64,000 bases of DNA, from assembly GCA_964472295.1 (NCBI GenBank), contig CAYYJQ010000005.1:1-64000 (forward strand), in the 5' to 3' direction. Both the position numbers and the translations under genes were made by a program. A model generated the notes under the pieces. The model saw only the letters and a list, made by a program, of their open reading frames with translations, did no database searches and was not told the DNA's origin. Position 1 is the first letter of the stretch; every line of letters begins with the position of its first letter. This DNA is from JAJRZX01 sp964472295 (GTDB lineage Bacteria; Desulfobacterota; GWC2-55-46; JADFVP01). Shown piece after piece: positions 17,536 through 26,469 of this stretch.

Positions 17536-18746
17536 CTACCCCCTGCAATATTGGAATTCTCCGGCTGTTCTTCACCGGGGGCGGGGTCTGGGACGTTTTT
17601 TTTGCCCTGCTCCCGGGCCTTGCTTATGAGTTTTTCAGCGGCCTCGATAACCGGCCCGGCAGTGAGGGTGGTGACGCATTCCCTCTTGCCGGTCTTGCAT
17701 GTGGTGGATGTATGGAAGGTATATGAGCAGGGCGCGCAGGGGAGGTCTTTCTGTATGACCATGTTCTTTTGGCCAAGGGGGCGCTCTTCCATGGAGCAGG
17801 GGCCGGCGATGTTTATGCTGGGCACGCCAAGGGCTATGGCCATGTAGACAGGGCCGCTGTCAACGCTTATGAAGAGGCCCAGGCGGGCGATAAGCGCGGG
17901 AAGTTCGGGGAGCCGCAGTGTTCCAGAGGCGTCTATCGCCCTTTCCCGCTCTTTCATCTTCGAGAGCACGGCGGAAACTGCATCGCTGTCTCTCCTGCCC
18001 CCGATGATGACAACCCTTGCATTGAATTTTTCGATGAGGCTGTCGGCCACCTCGGCATAGAGCGCCGGCGGGACCTCTTTCATCTTGTTTCTGGCCGCCG
18101 GGGCAATGCCCACGACAAGGTCTTCTTTTTCCACGCCGGACTTTTTTAAGAGTCGCGCGGACTTTTCCATGCCCTGTGGCGTGACGGGGAGTTCCATGCG
18201 CGTGGACTCGGGCGTAATGGGTATGCCGATGCCCTTGTCAAGGAGTTCAGCATAGGTCTCGATTATGCTTCTACCCCGGTCGTGCCAGACTACACGGTCA
18301 TTGAAGAGCGAGGCCACCTTGAAACTCAGGCCGGCGTGGTCGGGACCCACGGAGAAGCGGCGCGGTATGAGCGCCCAGAGCGGGATGATGGTGGTTGCCA
18401 TGTTGGGGAGGAGGGCCACGGAAATATCGAAACGCTGGCGTGCAATGGCCGTGGCAACGCCGAGTTTCCGGCCAAGTCCGCGCATGTCTTCGGCGCGCAG
18501 CGGCATTACGGCATCGACCATGGGGTTGGCCTCCAATATGCCGCAGGAGGCCGGGTCGGCAAGCACGACTATGCGCGCCCTTGGAAAACGTCTGTGCAGG
18601 GCCCTGAAGACAGGGGTGCTGCATACCATGTCGCCTATCTTGGCTGTCTGGATAACGAGAATCCTCTGTATGGGTCCTTTTCTCCGTGAGATACCCGATA
18701 TAAAGAAAAAGGGGTATAATATCCAGGAGAGGATTATATATATCAT
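17532..18746 (-). CDS. GT9 heptosyltransferase family protein (paralog B)
   Basis: A 404-residue GT9 protein. A hydrophobic N-terminus (MIYIILSWILYPFFF) precedes the signature ILVIQTAKIGDMVCSTPVF. The donor region has SVDSGPVYMAIALGVPSINIAG. A C-terminal Cys cluster (CAPC, then two further Cys) is followed by a helical and charged tail. Start chosen at ATG 18746; the frame continues upstream only through a GCGGGC palindrome. The N-terminal hydrophobic segment suggests membrane association, unusual for GT9. It overlaps waaL by 4 nt. Confidence 0.86.
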   Translation of the reverse strand: MIYIILSWILYPFFFISGISRRKGPIQRILVIQTAKIGDMVCSTPVFRALHRRFPRARIVVLADPASCGILEANPMVDAVMPLRAEDMRGLGRKLGVATAIARQRFDISVALLPNMATTIIPLWALIPRRFSVGPDHAGLSFKVASLFNDRVVWHDRGRSIIETYAELLDKGIGIPITPESTRMELPVTPQGMEKSARLLKKSGVEKEDLVVGIAPAARNKMKEVPPALYAEVADSLIEKFNARVVIIGGRRDSDAVSAVLSKMKERERAIDASGTLRLPELPALIARLGLFISVDSGPVYMAIALGVPSINIAGPCSMEERPLGQKNMVIQKDLPCAPCSYTFHTSTTCKTGKRECVTTLTAGPVIEAAEKLISKAREQGKKNVPDPAPGEEQPENSNIAGGR

Positions 18747-18795
18747 GGCTATTGGTTTCCCTTGTCTTGCTTTTTCAGTGAAAGAGGCCGCTTTT

Positions 18796-18858
18796 GGCGG
18801 GCGGTACCCGCCCTTCACCCCTTTTTATTTGTTGGGTTTCGCTTCGCTCTACCTACCC
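18796..18858. repeat. GCGGGC palindrome and GTTGGGT palindrome
   Basis: GGCGGGCGGTACCCGCC at 18796-18812 and GTTGGGTTTCGCTTCGCTCT plus ACCTACC at 18831-18858 precede the 120-bp element copy 3. Together with copy 3 and the GCGGGC palindromes at 19000-19062 they fill the 336-bp gap 18747-19082; nothing else is visible there. Confidence 0.8.
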
Positions 18859-18860
18859 TT

Positions 18861-18981
18861 ATTGGTTTTCTTTGTCGCGGTTTCTTCCTTGCAAAGTGTG
18901 CCTATCATACGACATGACCCTAAAATTTTAGAGGGACATGGCCACCCAATCAAAAAACTTTCTTTTTCAAAAAGAAAGTGG
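18861..18981 (-). repeat. 120-bp intergenic repeat element, copy 3
   Basis: Minus-orientation copy, 121 bp: TTGGTTTTCTTTG end at 18861, hairpin end (CTTTCTTTTTC / AAAAAGAAAG) at about 18956-18979. The middle (CATGTCGTATGATAGGCACAC on the minus strand) matches copies 1, 4 and 7. Confidence 0.85.
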
Positions 18982-18999
18982 AAAAATCCTTTGTCTTTT

Positions 19000-19062
19000 G
19001 GCGGGCAAAGCCCGCCCTACCCCCCCCTAATTTTTTCCCTCTTCTGGCGGGCGAAGGCCGCC
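19000..19062. repeat. Two GCGGGC palindromes
   Basis: GGCGGGCAAAGCCCGCC (19000-19016) and GGCGGGCGAAGGCCGCC (19046-19062), immediately downstream of a methyltransferase gene. Confidence 0.8.
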
Positions 19063-19082
19063 AAGTACCGTCCTTATTTTTA

Positions 19083-19715
19083 TTATGCCTTTTTCGCCCT
19101 TACAAGTATTCCTGTAGCGAAGTCCACGTCCATGAAGCGCATTACCGGCGCGAGGAGCCATGCCATTATTCTATGGCCCGTCTTTTTTTTTGCCGAGACC
19201 CTTGAGATGGATAGGTCTGTAAAGCCGCAGGCAAGGAGCAGGGCCCCGAGTTCAAAGTATCTATAGGGTGTTACATGTGTTACGTCTCCGCCAAAGGCAG
19301 TGGGGTGGAGGTTATTTGGGAGCGTGAGGACCATGGCTCCGCCTGCATTCAGGAGCGAGGCGGAGCGGGCGAGGAGGTCCGCGCCCTCTTTGAGGGAGAG
19401 GTGTTCGATGACATCGAGCATGAATACGGCGTCAAAGGCGCGGTCAATCTCTTCAAGGCTTTTGTAGTCGCGCCTTACGGCGGGGTCTATGTCCATTAAT
19501 TTGTATTCAGTAATGGCGGGCGCGGACTTGCATAGTTCGCCAAGGAAACCGTGCGAGCCGCCGATGTCAAGGACGCTCCCCTGTATTTCCCCGAGCACTT
19601 CCCTTATGAGCTCGCGCTTTGTGGCAAGGACAAGGGGGACCTTGCGGATAGATGAATACCTGCGCTTTACTTCCTCGCGCCTTGACTTCAGTTCACTCCA
19701 GTTAATGGATGCCAT
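19083..19715 (-). CDS. Class I SAM-dependent methyltransferase (paralog 1)
   Basis: A 210-residue Rossmann-fold methyltransferase. The SAM motif I is VLDIGGSHGFLGEL (about 48-61), followed by a DAVFMLDVIEHLSL post-motif and a GGAMVLTLPN strand. Its substrate is unknown; surface sugar O-methylation is an inference from context. The sequence is clearly paralogous to the methyltransferase at 20936-21709 (shared YKxxDxDP, IEHL, THxTPxRY blocks). Its ATG overlaps the stop of the adjacent GT4 gene (TGATG), so they are coupled. It is the last gene of the run beginning at 24913. Confidence 0.85.
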   Translation of the reverse strand: MASINWSELKSRREEVKRRYSSIRKVPLVLATKRELIREVLGEIQGSVLDIGGSHGFLGELCKSAPAITEYKLMDIDPAVRRDYKSLEEIDRAFDAVFMLDVIEHLSLKEGADLLARSASLLNAGGAMVLTLPNNLHPTAFGGDVTHVTPYRYFELGALLLACGFTDLSISRVSAKKKTGHRIMAWLLAPVMRFMDVDFATGILVRAKKA

Positions 19716-20920
19716 CAGCCCTTGAAGACCTCGTCAAATACCTTCTCCACGCCACTCACATAGGCGTCCATAGAGAATTTTTCTCTTACGCGTTTGTTTC
19801 CCTCGCTACCCATCCGCGCGCGGCGTTCTTCTGACCTCAGAAGTTCTCCCGCCTTTTCGGCAAAGTCCCGGGGTTCACTGCTCCCTACGAGAAACCCGGT
19901 CTTACCCTGCACCACGAGCTCGGCGGGGCCCGTGACATCGGCGGCCACAACAGGCCGCCCCATGAGCATGGCCTCGAGGACCACGCGCGGAAGACCCTCT
20001 TTTTTTGATGTAAGCAGAAAGACGTCCATGGCCCGTGTGTACGAGAGGGCGTCGCCGGAAAAACCCGTAAAGGTGAGGTCTTTTTCAATGCCGAGTGTCC
20101 CGGCAAGTTCCTTGAGCGCGCCTTCTTCCGGGCCTGTGCCCACGATGACGCAGTGGATTTTCTGCCCTGATTCAATAAGGGCGGCAGTCGTACGGAGGAG
20201 AATATCCACGCGTTTTCTCTTTATGAGAGAGCCCACCGTGCCTATGAGGAATGTGCCTTTTTCAAGGCCAAGTTCTCTTCTTACCTCGGCTGCGGGGCGC
20301 GCGGGAGTAAGCAAGGGGTCTATGCCGTTGTGCACGAGAGCGCAGCGTTCGGCAAGCACTCCGGCGGAGATAAGAGACTCCATTACGCCCCTTGATACGC
20401 AGATAACGCGGTCCACGACGCGGTTGACTTCCTCGGCTTCCTGGGGCGTAAGTTCAACATCAACCCTTGAGTGCTGTACGCAGTGCGTACCCGCTATACC
20501 CGCGGCGAGTATGCCCTCGAGGTTGGAGCTTGGCTGATTATTCAAGTAAATCATATCAAAGCCGCCGTCCGTGAGGACCGAGGCAATGGCGCGCGAGGCG
20601 GGCTCGATGCGCTCGTTGTGGTCGTGAAAGGCGATGAAGCGTCTTCGGAGCGAGGGGAGGGCGAAGAGCGCGCCGCGCACTGCTTCCTTTACGGCCTTGG
20701 CGTAGAATTTTTTTCTGAGTTCAAGGAGGGCAAAGTCCACACCAAGGTCTCTTAGCGCGGTACTTACGTCCACGCCATCGGCGCCCCTGTAGTTGGCATA
20801 AAAGAGTGTGGCAACCTCGTATCTTGTCCTGTCAATACGCTTGAGGAGTTCCATGAGGCTCACCGTGCCGCCGCCCCACTCCTTTCCAGTATCGAGTATG
20901 AGTATCTTCTTTTTTTTCAT
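19715..20920 (-). CDS. Glycosyltransferase family 4
   Basis: A 401-residue GT4 enzyme. The N-terminal acceptor domain begins KKKILILDTGKEWGGG. The C-terminal part has GTVGSLIKRKRVDILL and the E-x7-E motif EGLPRVVLEAMLMGRPVVA. A cytoplasmic retaining hexosyltransferase role in surface polysaccharide assembly fits the context; donor and acceptor are unknown. It sits between the two paralogous methyltransferases, so it may supply the sugar one of them modifies (inference). Confidence 0.88.
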   Translation of the reverse strand: MKKKKILILDTGKEWGGGTVSLMELLKRIDRTRYEVATLFYANYRGADGVDVSTALRDLGVDFALLELRKKFYAKAVKEAVRGALFALPSLRRRFIAFHDHNERIEPASRAIASVLTDGGFDMIYLNNQPSSNLEGILAAGIAGTHCVQHSRVDVELTPQEAEEVNRVVDRVICVSRGVMESLISAGVLAERCALVHNGIDPLLTPARPAAEVRRELGLEKGTFLIGTVGSLIKRKRVDILLRTTAALIESGQKIHCVIVGTGPEEGALKELAGTLGIEKDLTFTGFSGDALSYTRAMDVFLLTSKKEGLPRVVLEAMLMGRPVVAADVTGPAELVVQGKTGFLVGSSEPRDFAEKAGELLRSEERRARMGSEGNKRVREKFSMDAYVSGVEKVFDEVFKG

Positions 20921-20935
20921 TTTCTTATCTGAGTC

Positions 20936-21709
20936 TCAGGCCTTCCTGCCTGTTATAATTATGTGCCTTATGTAATCGAGGCGGAGTAATTTTAGTAGGG
21001 GCCTGAAGACAAAGGCCCAGAAACGGTCCTTCCACTTTGTCTTTCCGCCGCGGTATATCTCTATATTATCAAAACCCTGTGAGAGAAAAAACCCGTAGGC
21101 TTCGTCATACCTTACCGGTGTAATGTGCGTGCAGTCGCGCCAGAAGACAACGGGGTGGCAGACATTGGGCGTGCTGATGACAAGGTGACCGCCCTTTTTC
21201 AGATGCTTCTTCGCGGCGTTGAAGATAGCCATGACCTTCTGCGGGCTTACATGCTCTATGAGTTCGAAGGCCGTTATCACATCATAGGCCCCTGTAATTT
21301 CATTAAGCGAGTAAAAATCGTGTTCATAATTTTTGTCCACGTCAAGGCTCTTGTACTTTACCGTCAGGCCGGACCTTGTTAGTTCTTTTTCAAGGGTGCG
21401 GTCGCCTGCGCCAAAGTCAAGGAGTGCATCGCCGTCTCTTATTATCTTCCTGAGTACCACGGTCCTGTCCCTTACAACCGGGAACTTGAGAATATTCGGG
21501 AGCGTCTCAACGGCGCGCTGGCGGCCACGTGTAAGGTCGCTCCAGAAAGAGTTGTCCTCAGCAGTGGCCTTTTTCTCTCTCGCTCCGCGCGCCCTGGGGG
21601 CGGTGTCTTTTCCTGCTGACGAGGTTTTTTTATCTCTTCCGGCCACGGCGCCGCCGCCGGACTTCTTTGGTTTTCCTGCCATCTTTTCGCCCTTCGCGCC
21701 TCTGGTCAT
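20936..21709 (-). CDS. SAM-dependent methyltransferase with basic N-terminal extension (paralog 2)
   Basis: A 257-residue protein. Residues about 1-50 are a Lys/Gly/Ala/Arg-rich, apparently disordered extension. The methyltransferase domain follows, with LLDFGAGDRTLEKEL as motif I, FELIEHVSP and GGHLVISTPNVCHP. The core is paralogous to the 19083-19715 methyltransferase. Its start overlaps the CgeB-like gene stop by 4 nt. An internal Met at residue 10 is a possible alternative start. The basic tail might bind anionic membrane or polysaccharide; this is a guess. Confidence 0.85.
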   Translation of the reverse strand: MTRGAKGEKMAGKPKKSGGGAVAGRDKKTSSAGKDTAPRARGAREKKATAEDNSFWSDLTRGRQRAVETLPNILKFPVVRDRTVVLRKIIRDGDALLDFGAGDRTLEKELTRSGLTVKYKSLDVDKNYEHDFYSLNEITGAYDVITAFELIEHVSPQKVMAIFNAAKKHLKKGGHLVISTPNVCHPVVFWRDCTHITPVRYDEAYGFFLSQGFDNIEIYRGGKTKWKDRFWAFVFRPLLKLLRLDYIRHIIITGRKA

Positions 21710-22854
21710 CGTGCCCTCCCTGAACCCCTCATGCCCTCGTAGGCCTCCATAATCCTATCCACTATATCAAGATAGGAGAACTTTTCTCTTACGCGTTTCA
21801 TGCCCGATGAGGCAATGCGCTGCCGCCGCTTTTCATCACCAAGAAGCTCGGAGAGTTTTCTGCCAAGGTCTTCCATATCCCCATACAATACCACATCTCT
21901 ACCTGGCCTTACCAGAGAGGCAAGGTCAGTTGAGCCGTCGGTAAGGACCAGGGCCCCTGAGGCCGCGCCTTCGAGGACGCGCATTGTCGTGCCGCTTCTT
22001 CCCTCCCCTGGTCCCCAGTTGGTGTGGTTGATGACAACCCGGCTTTCGTTATAGAGTCGCACAAGGTCTTGGCCCCAGATGGACTCGCCCTTCAGAACAC
22101 CCCTGAGTGGATTCCCCTTTGCGAGCCTCTTTTTCCACCTCGGCCCGTAGAGCGCGGCCTCTGTCGAGACAGATACCGCCCTCTCAAGAAATGCCTCACG
22201 TTTTTTTGACCACCCGCCCACAAAGCACCAGTCGTATTTTTTACTGACCCCAAGGGGCCGGAAGACCGCTGTATCCACGCTGTGATGGATGTGGCCGATG
22301 TTCTTGAGGCCCCTCTTTCGGGCCTCTTCAACAAGAGCGGAGTGAAGGAAAAAGTAGTGGTCAAAGAGCGGGGCCTCAGAAAGGGCCTCCTCGGCGCCCT
22401 CTTCGCGCTCTATCCACCAGCCAAAGACAAGGCACTTTCTACGCACCTCGGCAAGGGTCTCAGGGAGGTACCTGTAGCCCCGTATTATAAGGACGAGTTC
22501 GGGCCTGAAGGAGTTTACCTCTTCGAGGAGGCGCCTGTTGCGGTAGCGGAGCTGGCAGAGGGGATGGTTTTCAAAGAGGAACCTATGCTTGGGGATGACG
22601 CGGAAGTTATGGGCAGTCTTGTTGATGGGGCGGATTACGTAGCGGTCGAACCAGTTGTTCTCGTCAGAGAAAAAACCGCGCGCCTCGACGCCGCGCCCTG
22701 AAAAGGCCCTCTTAAGGTAATCAATAATAGGGGGCCTTGAAAAATAAACGATAAGGACCCTCTTTAGCCTCCCTTCTGGCCGAGAGAAGAGCCCTTTGCC
22801 CGAGGGCCCCTTGTCTATCTTCATGCCCTTGCAGGGCCCGATGGTATTGGTCAT
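21706..22854 (-). CDS. CgeB-like glycosyltransferase
   Basis: A 382-residue protein with a CgeB/Glyco_trans_1_2-type architecture. The N-terminal part has RVLIVYFSRPPIIDYLKRAF and PELVLIIRGYRYLPETL. The C-terminal donor half has DWCFVGGWSKKREAFLE, RVVINHTNWGPGEGRSG and TTMRVLEGAASGALVLTD. It is likely a GT-B transferase of unknown specificity in the same polysaccharide pathway. ATGA overlaps join it to GT9 paralog C upstream and methyltransferase 2 downstream. Confidence 0.8.
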   Translation of the reverse strand: MTNTIGPCKGMKIDKGPSGKGLFSRPEGRLKRVLIVYFSRPPIIDYLKRAFSGRGVEARGFFSDENNWFDRYVIRPINKTAHNFRVIPKHRFLFENHPLCQLRYRNRRLLEEVNSFRPELVLIIRGYRYLPETLAEVRRKCLVFGWWIEREEGAEEALSEAPLFDHYFFLHSALVEEARKRGLKNIGHIHHSVDTAVFRPLGVSKKYDWCFVGGWSKKREAFLERAVSVSTEAALYGPRWKKRLAKGNPLRGVLKGESIWGQDLVRLYNESRVVINHTNWGPGEGRSGTTMRVLEGAASGALVLTDGSTDLASLVRPGRDVVLYGDMEDLGRKLSELLGDEKRRQRIASSGMKRVREKFSYLDIVDRIMEAYEGMRGSGRAR

Positions 22855-24107
22855 CTCGAAGCGCCTCTTCTGGCCCCTCTTTTCCGGCCCCTGCTATGTG
22901 GCCTCGTGGCCGGGGCTGTCTTTTTGGCCTTCTTCTTGCTCTTCAAAATATCCTCAATGGCCGCGTATACCTCGGATGCGCTTATCTGCTCCATGCACTC
23001 CTGGTAAGTGCACTTTTTGCTCACGCAGGGGTCGCAGGTACGGGGTTTTTTTATTATCCTGTGAATTTTAGTGTCCTGAAGCGGCCCCGTGCGCTCTGGG
23101 TCGCTTACGGCGTAGAGGGCAACAACCGGGGTCTTAAGGGCGTATGCAATGTGCATGGGCCCCGTGTCGCTGGTTACGAAAACCTTGAGCCTTGCTATGA
23201 GGGCGGCGGTCTCTCGAAGCGATAGCCTTCCAGCGGCAATGATTACGCGGGGTGCGGTTTCGCTCTCCTTGCCAGCCCTGGCCCCTTTTTTCCCTGCCAT
23301 GCCCTTGTCCTCAAGGCCGCGGGCAATCTCGCGGCAGAGGTGCACCTCGGCAGGTGAGCCCGTAAGGATTATTCTCGCGCCCGGGTTTTGAGAGAGCACC
23401 CTGCGGCCAAGTTCGATGAAGGACTTTGGGAACCACTCTCTACTCAGCGTCGAGGCCCCGGGGTTGAAGCCTATCAAGACCTCTTTTCCTGTAATACCCT
23501 CGCGCCGTAAAAAGGCATCCACAGCCTCGGTGCAGACCTTCTCTATACTGAGGTCCATCTCTACCCCGCATGGCTCGGCGCCAAGTAGCGCCGCGGTGCG
23601 AAGCCGCGCCTCTATGCCGTGACCAAGGTCGGCCCAGGTGAGGGCTGGCTCTTTATTGGAGAGGAGAAAGGAGAATTTACTCACATTGGGTAGTTTTACG
23701 ATAAACCTCGCCCCCGCGAGATAAGACATGGGCGTTGCCTGCGGCTCGTTGCCATGGAGGATAATGGCAACATCGGGCCTTCGTCTTCTGAGGGCAAGGA
23801 CAGTAGAGAAAAACCGCCTCCACCCGCCATGAAAGGGGATGACTTCGTCTATATTGGCATTGTTCCTGAAGAGTTCCATATTGTCTTTATTAAGGAGCGC
23901 CGTAACACGCGCCTCTGGAAAGCGCGCCCGAAGGGCGCGTAGCGCAGGGGTGCTCATAAGGGTATCGCCGATGGCCGTTGAGGAGACAACAAGGATACTG
24001 CGCACCGAGGCCGCGTCAAAGTAGGTGAGAGAGCGTTTTCTGCGGTCGTGTTTATCGAGGAACTTTAAAAGCCTCAGGAGCATGGCCTCGACTGGTCTTA
24101 TCTTCAC
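22851..24107 (-). CDS. GT9 heptosyltransferase family protein (paralog C)
   Basis: A 418-residue GT9 protein. The GT9 start signature ILVVSSTAIGDTLMSTPALRA appears at about residue 38. The donor site has FVTSDTGPMHIAYALKTPVVALYA. The C-terminal Cys cluster (CDPC, CTYQEC) and a Lys/Arg-rich tail (GRKRGARRGASR) follow. I choose GTG 24107, which overlaps the deacetylase stop (GTGA) with AGAGG upstream; ATG 24083 is the alternative. The reading frame extends further upstream only as antisense-like overlap of the deacetylase. Confidence 0.86.
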   Translation of the reverse strand: MKIRPVEAMLLRLLKFLDKHDRRKRSLTYFDAASVRSILVVSSTAIGDTLMSTPALRALRARFPEARVTALLNKDNMELFRNNANIDEVIPFHGGWRRFFSTVLALRRRRPDVAIILHGNEPQATPMSYLAGARFIVKLPNVSKFSFLLSNKEPALTWADLGHGIEARLRTAALLGAEPCGVEMDLSIEKVCTEAVDAFLRREGITGKEVLIGFNPGASTLSREWFPKSFIELGRRVLSQNPGARIILTGSPAEVHLCREIARGLEDKGMAGKKGARAGKESETAPRVIIAAGRLSLRETAALIARLKVFVTSDTGPMHIAYALKTPVVALYAVSDPERTGPLQDTKIHRIIKKPRTCDPCVSKKCTYQECMEQISASEVYAAIEDILKSKKKAKKTAPATRPHSRGRKRGARRGASR

Positions 24108-24913
24108 CCTTTTTTGCCTCTCATGCCAAGGTAGACCCTGCTTAGAAGGGGGCTTGTGTATATGGAGAGCCTCCTGCCTGCCCAGGACGCGCCTTCCTTT
24201 GTCACTATGCGCTCGATACTCATGGGGTTTGAAGTTGTAGTCACCACTCCTCGGCGCGTTGTAAAACATGCCCTGTACCCCGCCCTTTTCGCGGCCTCTC
24301 GCGCGGTTTCGTTGAACTTTCCACGGGGCCAGCAGATGGCCGGAGAGGGCGCCTTTAGTTCTTCTTCAATCCGCGATTTGGACTCTCTTAATTCTCTCTC
24401 AAGCCCGTCCTCGTCGAGGGCGTCGCACTCGGCGTGCGTCACTGTGTGCGAGCCGAACTCGATGAGACCGCTTCCTTTCATCTCGCGGGCCATGTCCCAG
24501 TTCATTATGACCTTGTTAAACTTTCCTTCTGCCACAAGGGCCTTTGACTCACTGTGCGAAGGCGGGCTCTTTTTGAAGTCCTCGAGGCCGGCCGCGTCAA
24601 TGGGCGCGGAAGCCGCGCCGTCGAGCCAGGCGGTTGGCGCGAATACAAGTGCGCGGATATTGTATTTTTTTAGGAGCGGGAAGGCGTATATGTAGTTATC
24701 GAGATAGGCGTCGTCAAAGGTGATGAGAAGGGCGCGCCCGTCTATCTTCAGAGAACCCTCCATGAAGGCGAGGAGTTCCTCAAGGGATAGGGTCCTGTAC
24801 CCGCCGTCCTGAATGGAGCGGAGGTGGGCCTCGAAGTCAGCGGGCGTTACGGTTATCATGTCCCCGCTCCTTGGGTTTATGTGGTGGTACATGAGTACGG
24901 GTATTACGATCAA
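24104..24913 (-). CDS. Polysaccharide deacetylase (NodB-like, carbohydrate esterase 4)
   Basis: A 269-residue NodB-homology deacetylase. Motif 1 is LLITFDDAYLD (Asp-Asp metal/base site), motif 2 is GSHTVTHAECD (H-x3-H metal ligands) and ICWPRGKFNETA is motif 3. It would remove N-acetyl groups from a polysaccharide or lipid-linked aminosugar. The start is uncertain: TTG 24913 keeps the first beta-strand (IVIPVLMYHHINP), ATG 24892 is inside it, and the open frame further upstream is made of repeat sequence. No signal peptide is seen with this start, so the substrate may be cytoplasmic. It is translationally coupled to GT9 paralog C. Confidence 0.85.
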   Translation of the reverse strand: MIVIPVLMYHHINPRSGDMITVTPADFEAHLRSIQDGGYRTLSLEELLAFMEGSLKIDGRALLITFDDAYLDNYIYAFPLLKKYNIRALVFAPTAWLDGAASAPIDAAGLEDFKKSPPSHSESKALVAEGKFNKVIMNWDMAREMKGSGLIEFGSHTVTHAECDALDEDGLERELRESKSRIEEELKAPSPAICWPRGKFNETAREAAKRAGYRACFTTRRGVVTTTSNPMSIERIVTKEGASWAGRRLSIYTSPLLSRVYLGMRGKKG

Positions 24914-24937
24914 GTTGTCTGCCCTTTTAAGTTTTTT

Positions 24938-25088
24938 GTCGGGTTTCGCTGATGCTCTACCCAACCTTATCTTTTGGTGGGCAGTGCCCACCCTACTATA
25001 AATCTTCACCATCAAGTCTTCCCAGCGGCCAAGGGCCGCTGGAATTAATTTTCTTTGTTTTACTTTCTTTTTTTTAAAAGAAAGTAAA
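24938..25088. repeat. Mosaic of four palindromic repeats
   Basis: GTCGGGT...ACCCAAC (24938-24967), GTGGGCAGTGCCCAC (24977-24991), CCAGCGGCC...GGCCGCTGG (25022-25042) and a short hairpin element (25043-25088) stand in a row. The upstream reading frame of the deacetylase is open through all of them. Confidence 0.85.
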
Positions 25089-25127
25089 GAAATCCTTCTT
25101 TTTCTTTTTTGTTTTGCGTCTCTTCCC

Positions 25128-26228
25128 TTATCTTTTCTTCTTCTTAACGAGTGTTGAGTAGAGTCCGTGGAGTTTCTGGACCATTCGTATTGTAGAGAAG
25201 TCGGCCTCAACGAGTTTTCTGCCTTCTTTCCCCATCCTCTCCCTGAGTCCGGGGTCTTTAAGTAGTTTTATAATGGCCCCCTGGAGTTCTTCCGCGTTAT
25301 CGGGCTCAACGAGGAGTCCGGTGCGTCCATCACGGACCACCTCGGGCACGCCGCCTACGCGCGTGGAGATTACGGCCCGTTCCATGGCCGAGGCCTCGAG
25401 GATTGATGTGCCAAGGGCCTCCTGGAACGTAGGGAGCACAAAGAGGTCAATGCCTTTTAATACTACCTCTACGTCGGGCCTCAGCCCGAGGAGGCGCACG
25501 TTTTTTTCAAGGCCAAGTTCTCTTATCCTGTTCTTTATGTTCTCTTCCTGCGGTCCGTTTCCGGCGAAGACAAAGAGGGCGTCAGGGACCTCGGCGAGCA
25601 CTCCGGGTATGGCGTCGAGGAGCACGTGGTGGCCCTTTTTTCTCCTGAGTATTGCTATGACGCCGACGACAGGCACACCGGGCGAAATGCCCTCTGACTC
25701 GCGAAAGTTATCCGCAACAATCTCGGGGTCAAAACGCTTAAGGTCTATGCCCGTTGGTATGGAGAGCACCTGGCGGCCTGCTATGCCGCGTTCGGCAACG
25801 AGATACCGCCGCACGTACTCGCTCACAGTGACCACGCGGTGCGGTATCATGGAGTAAGTCGGTTTTGAGGTAATGGGCAGGGCAAGGTGACGCGTGCGCA
25901 CCACCACGGGACGCCTCGCTGAGAGCCGCGCCGCGATTCCCGCAAGAAAACTATCGGTGCCGCTGTGTGTCACCACAATATCCACGCCCTCGCGTTTTAT
26001 AAGGCCCGCTATGAAGCGCACTGCCCCTATGTCGTGGGAGGCGCGGAGCCTGTGGGTATGGACCTCGATGCCGGCGGCACGGGCGCGCTCCTGTAGTTTA
26101 CTTCCAGGCCTGCAGAGAATAATAACCCGCTCGCCAAAGGAATCCCTGAGACCCAGACACTCGTGAAAGGTGCGGTTCTCCTGACCGCCCCAACCCGATG
26201 AACTCTCTGTGTGCAAGATAGTCAGCAT
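25128..26228 (-). CDS. Glycosyltransferase family 4
   Basis: A 366-residue GT4 enzyme. It begins MLTILHTESSSGWGGQENRT with the GG acceptor-domain loop. RTRHLALPI and VSEYVRRYLV follow, then VIAILRRKKGHHVLLDA and the E-x7-E motif EALGTSILEASAMERAVI. It probably adds a hexose to LPS core or a surface glycan. The ATG coincides with the conserved N-terminus. It is separated from the deacetylase downstream by repeats and from GT9 paralog D upstream by repeats. Confidence 0.88.
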   Translation of the reverse strand: MLTILHTESSSGWGGQENRTFHECLGLRDSFGERVIILCRPGSKLQERARAAGIEVHTHRLRASHDIGAVRFIAGLIKREGVDIVVTHSGTDSFLAGIAARLSARRPVVVRTRHLALPITSKPTYSMIPHRVVTVSEYVRRYLVAERGIAGRQVLSIPTGIDLKRFDPEIVADNFRESEGISPGVPVVGVIAILRRKKGHHVLLDAIPGVLAEVPDALFVFAGNGPQEENIKNRIRELGLEKNVRLLGLRPDVEVVLKGIDLFVLPTFQEALGTSILEASAMERAVISTRVGGVPEVVRDGRTGLLVEPDNAEELQGAIIKLLKDPGLRERMGKEGRKLVEADFSTIRMVQKLHGLYSTLVKKKKR

Positions 26229-26261
26229 ATTGAAAAAGGTTTTCTTTGTTCTGCTTTTTTT

Positions 26262-26341
26262 GTTGGGTTTCGCTGCGCTCTACCCAACCTACGACCTATT
26301 GGTTTTCTTTGTCCTACTTTCTTTTTTCTAAAAGAAAGTAG
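26262..26341. repeat. GTTGGGT palindrome and short hairpin element
   Basis: GTTGGGT...ACCCAAC at 26262-26288 and a short hairpin element with TTGGTTTTCTTTG side at about 26299-26341. The element directly abuts 120-bp copy 4 in the same orientation. Confidence 0.85.
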
Positions 26342-26345
26342 GGAG

Positions 26346-26462
26346 TTTTCTTTGACGCGGTCTCGTCATGGGTAAAGTACACCTGCCATACGTTGTGTCC
26401 CAAAGATCCAGAGAGACATCGCCACCCGAACAAAAATCTTTCTTTTTTCCAAAAGAAAGGGG
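26346..26462 (-). repeat. 120-bp intergenic repeat element, copy 4
   Basis: Minus-orientation copy, 117 bp, from TTTTCTTTGACGCGG to the CTTTCTTTTTTCC / AAAAGAAAG hairpin. Its middle (GGGTGGCGATGTCTCTCTGG on the minus strand) belongs with copies 1, 3 and 7. Confidence 0.85.
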
Positions 26463-26469
26463 ATGTTTT

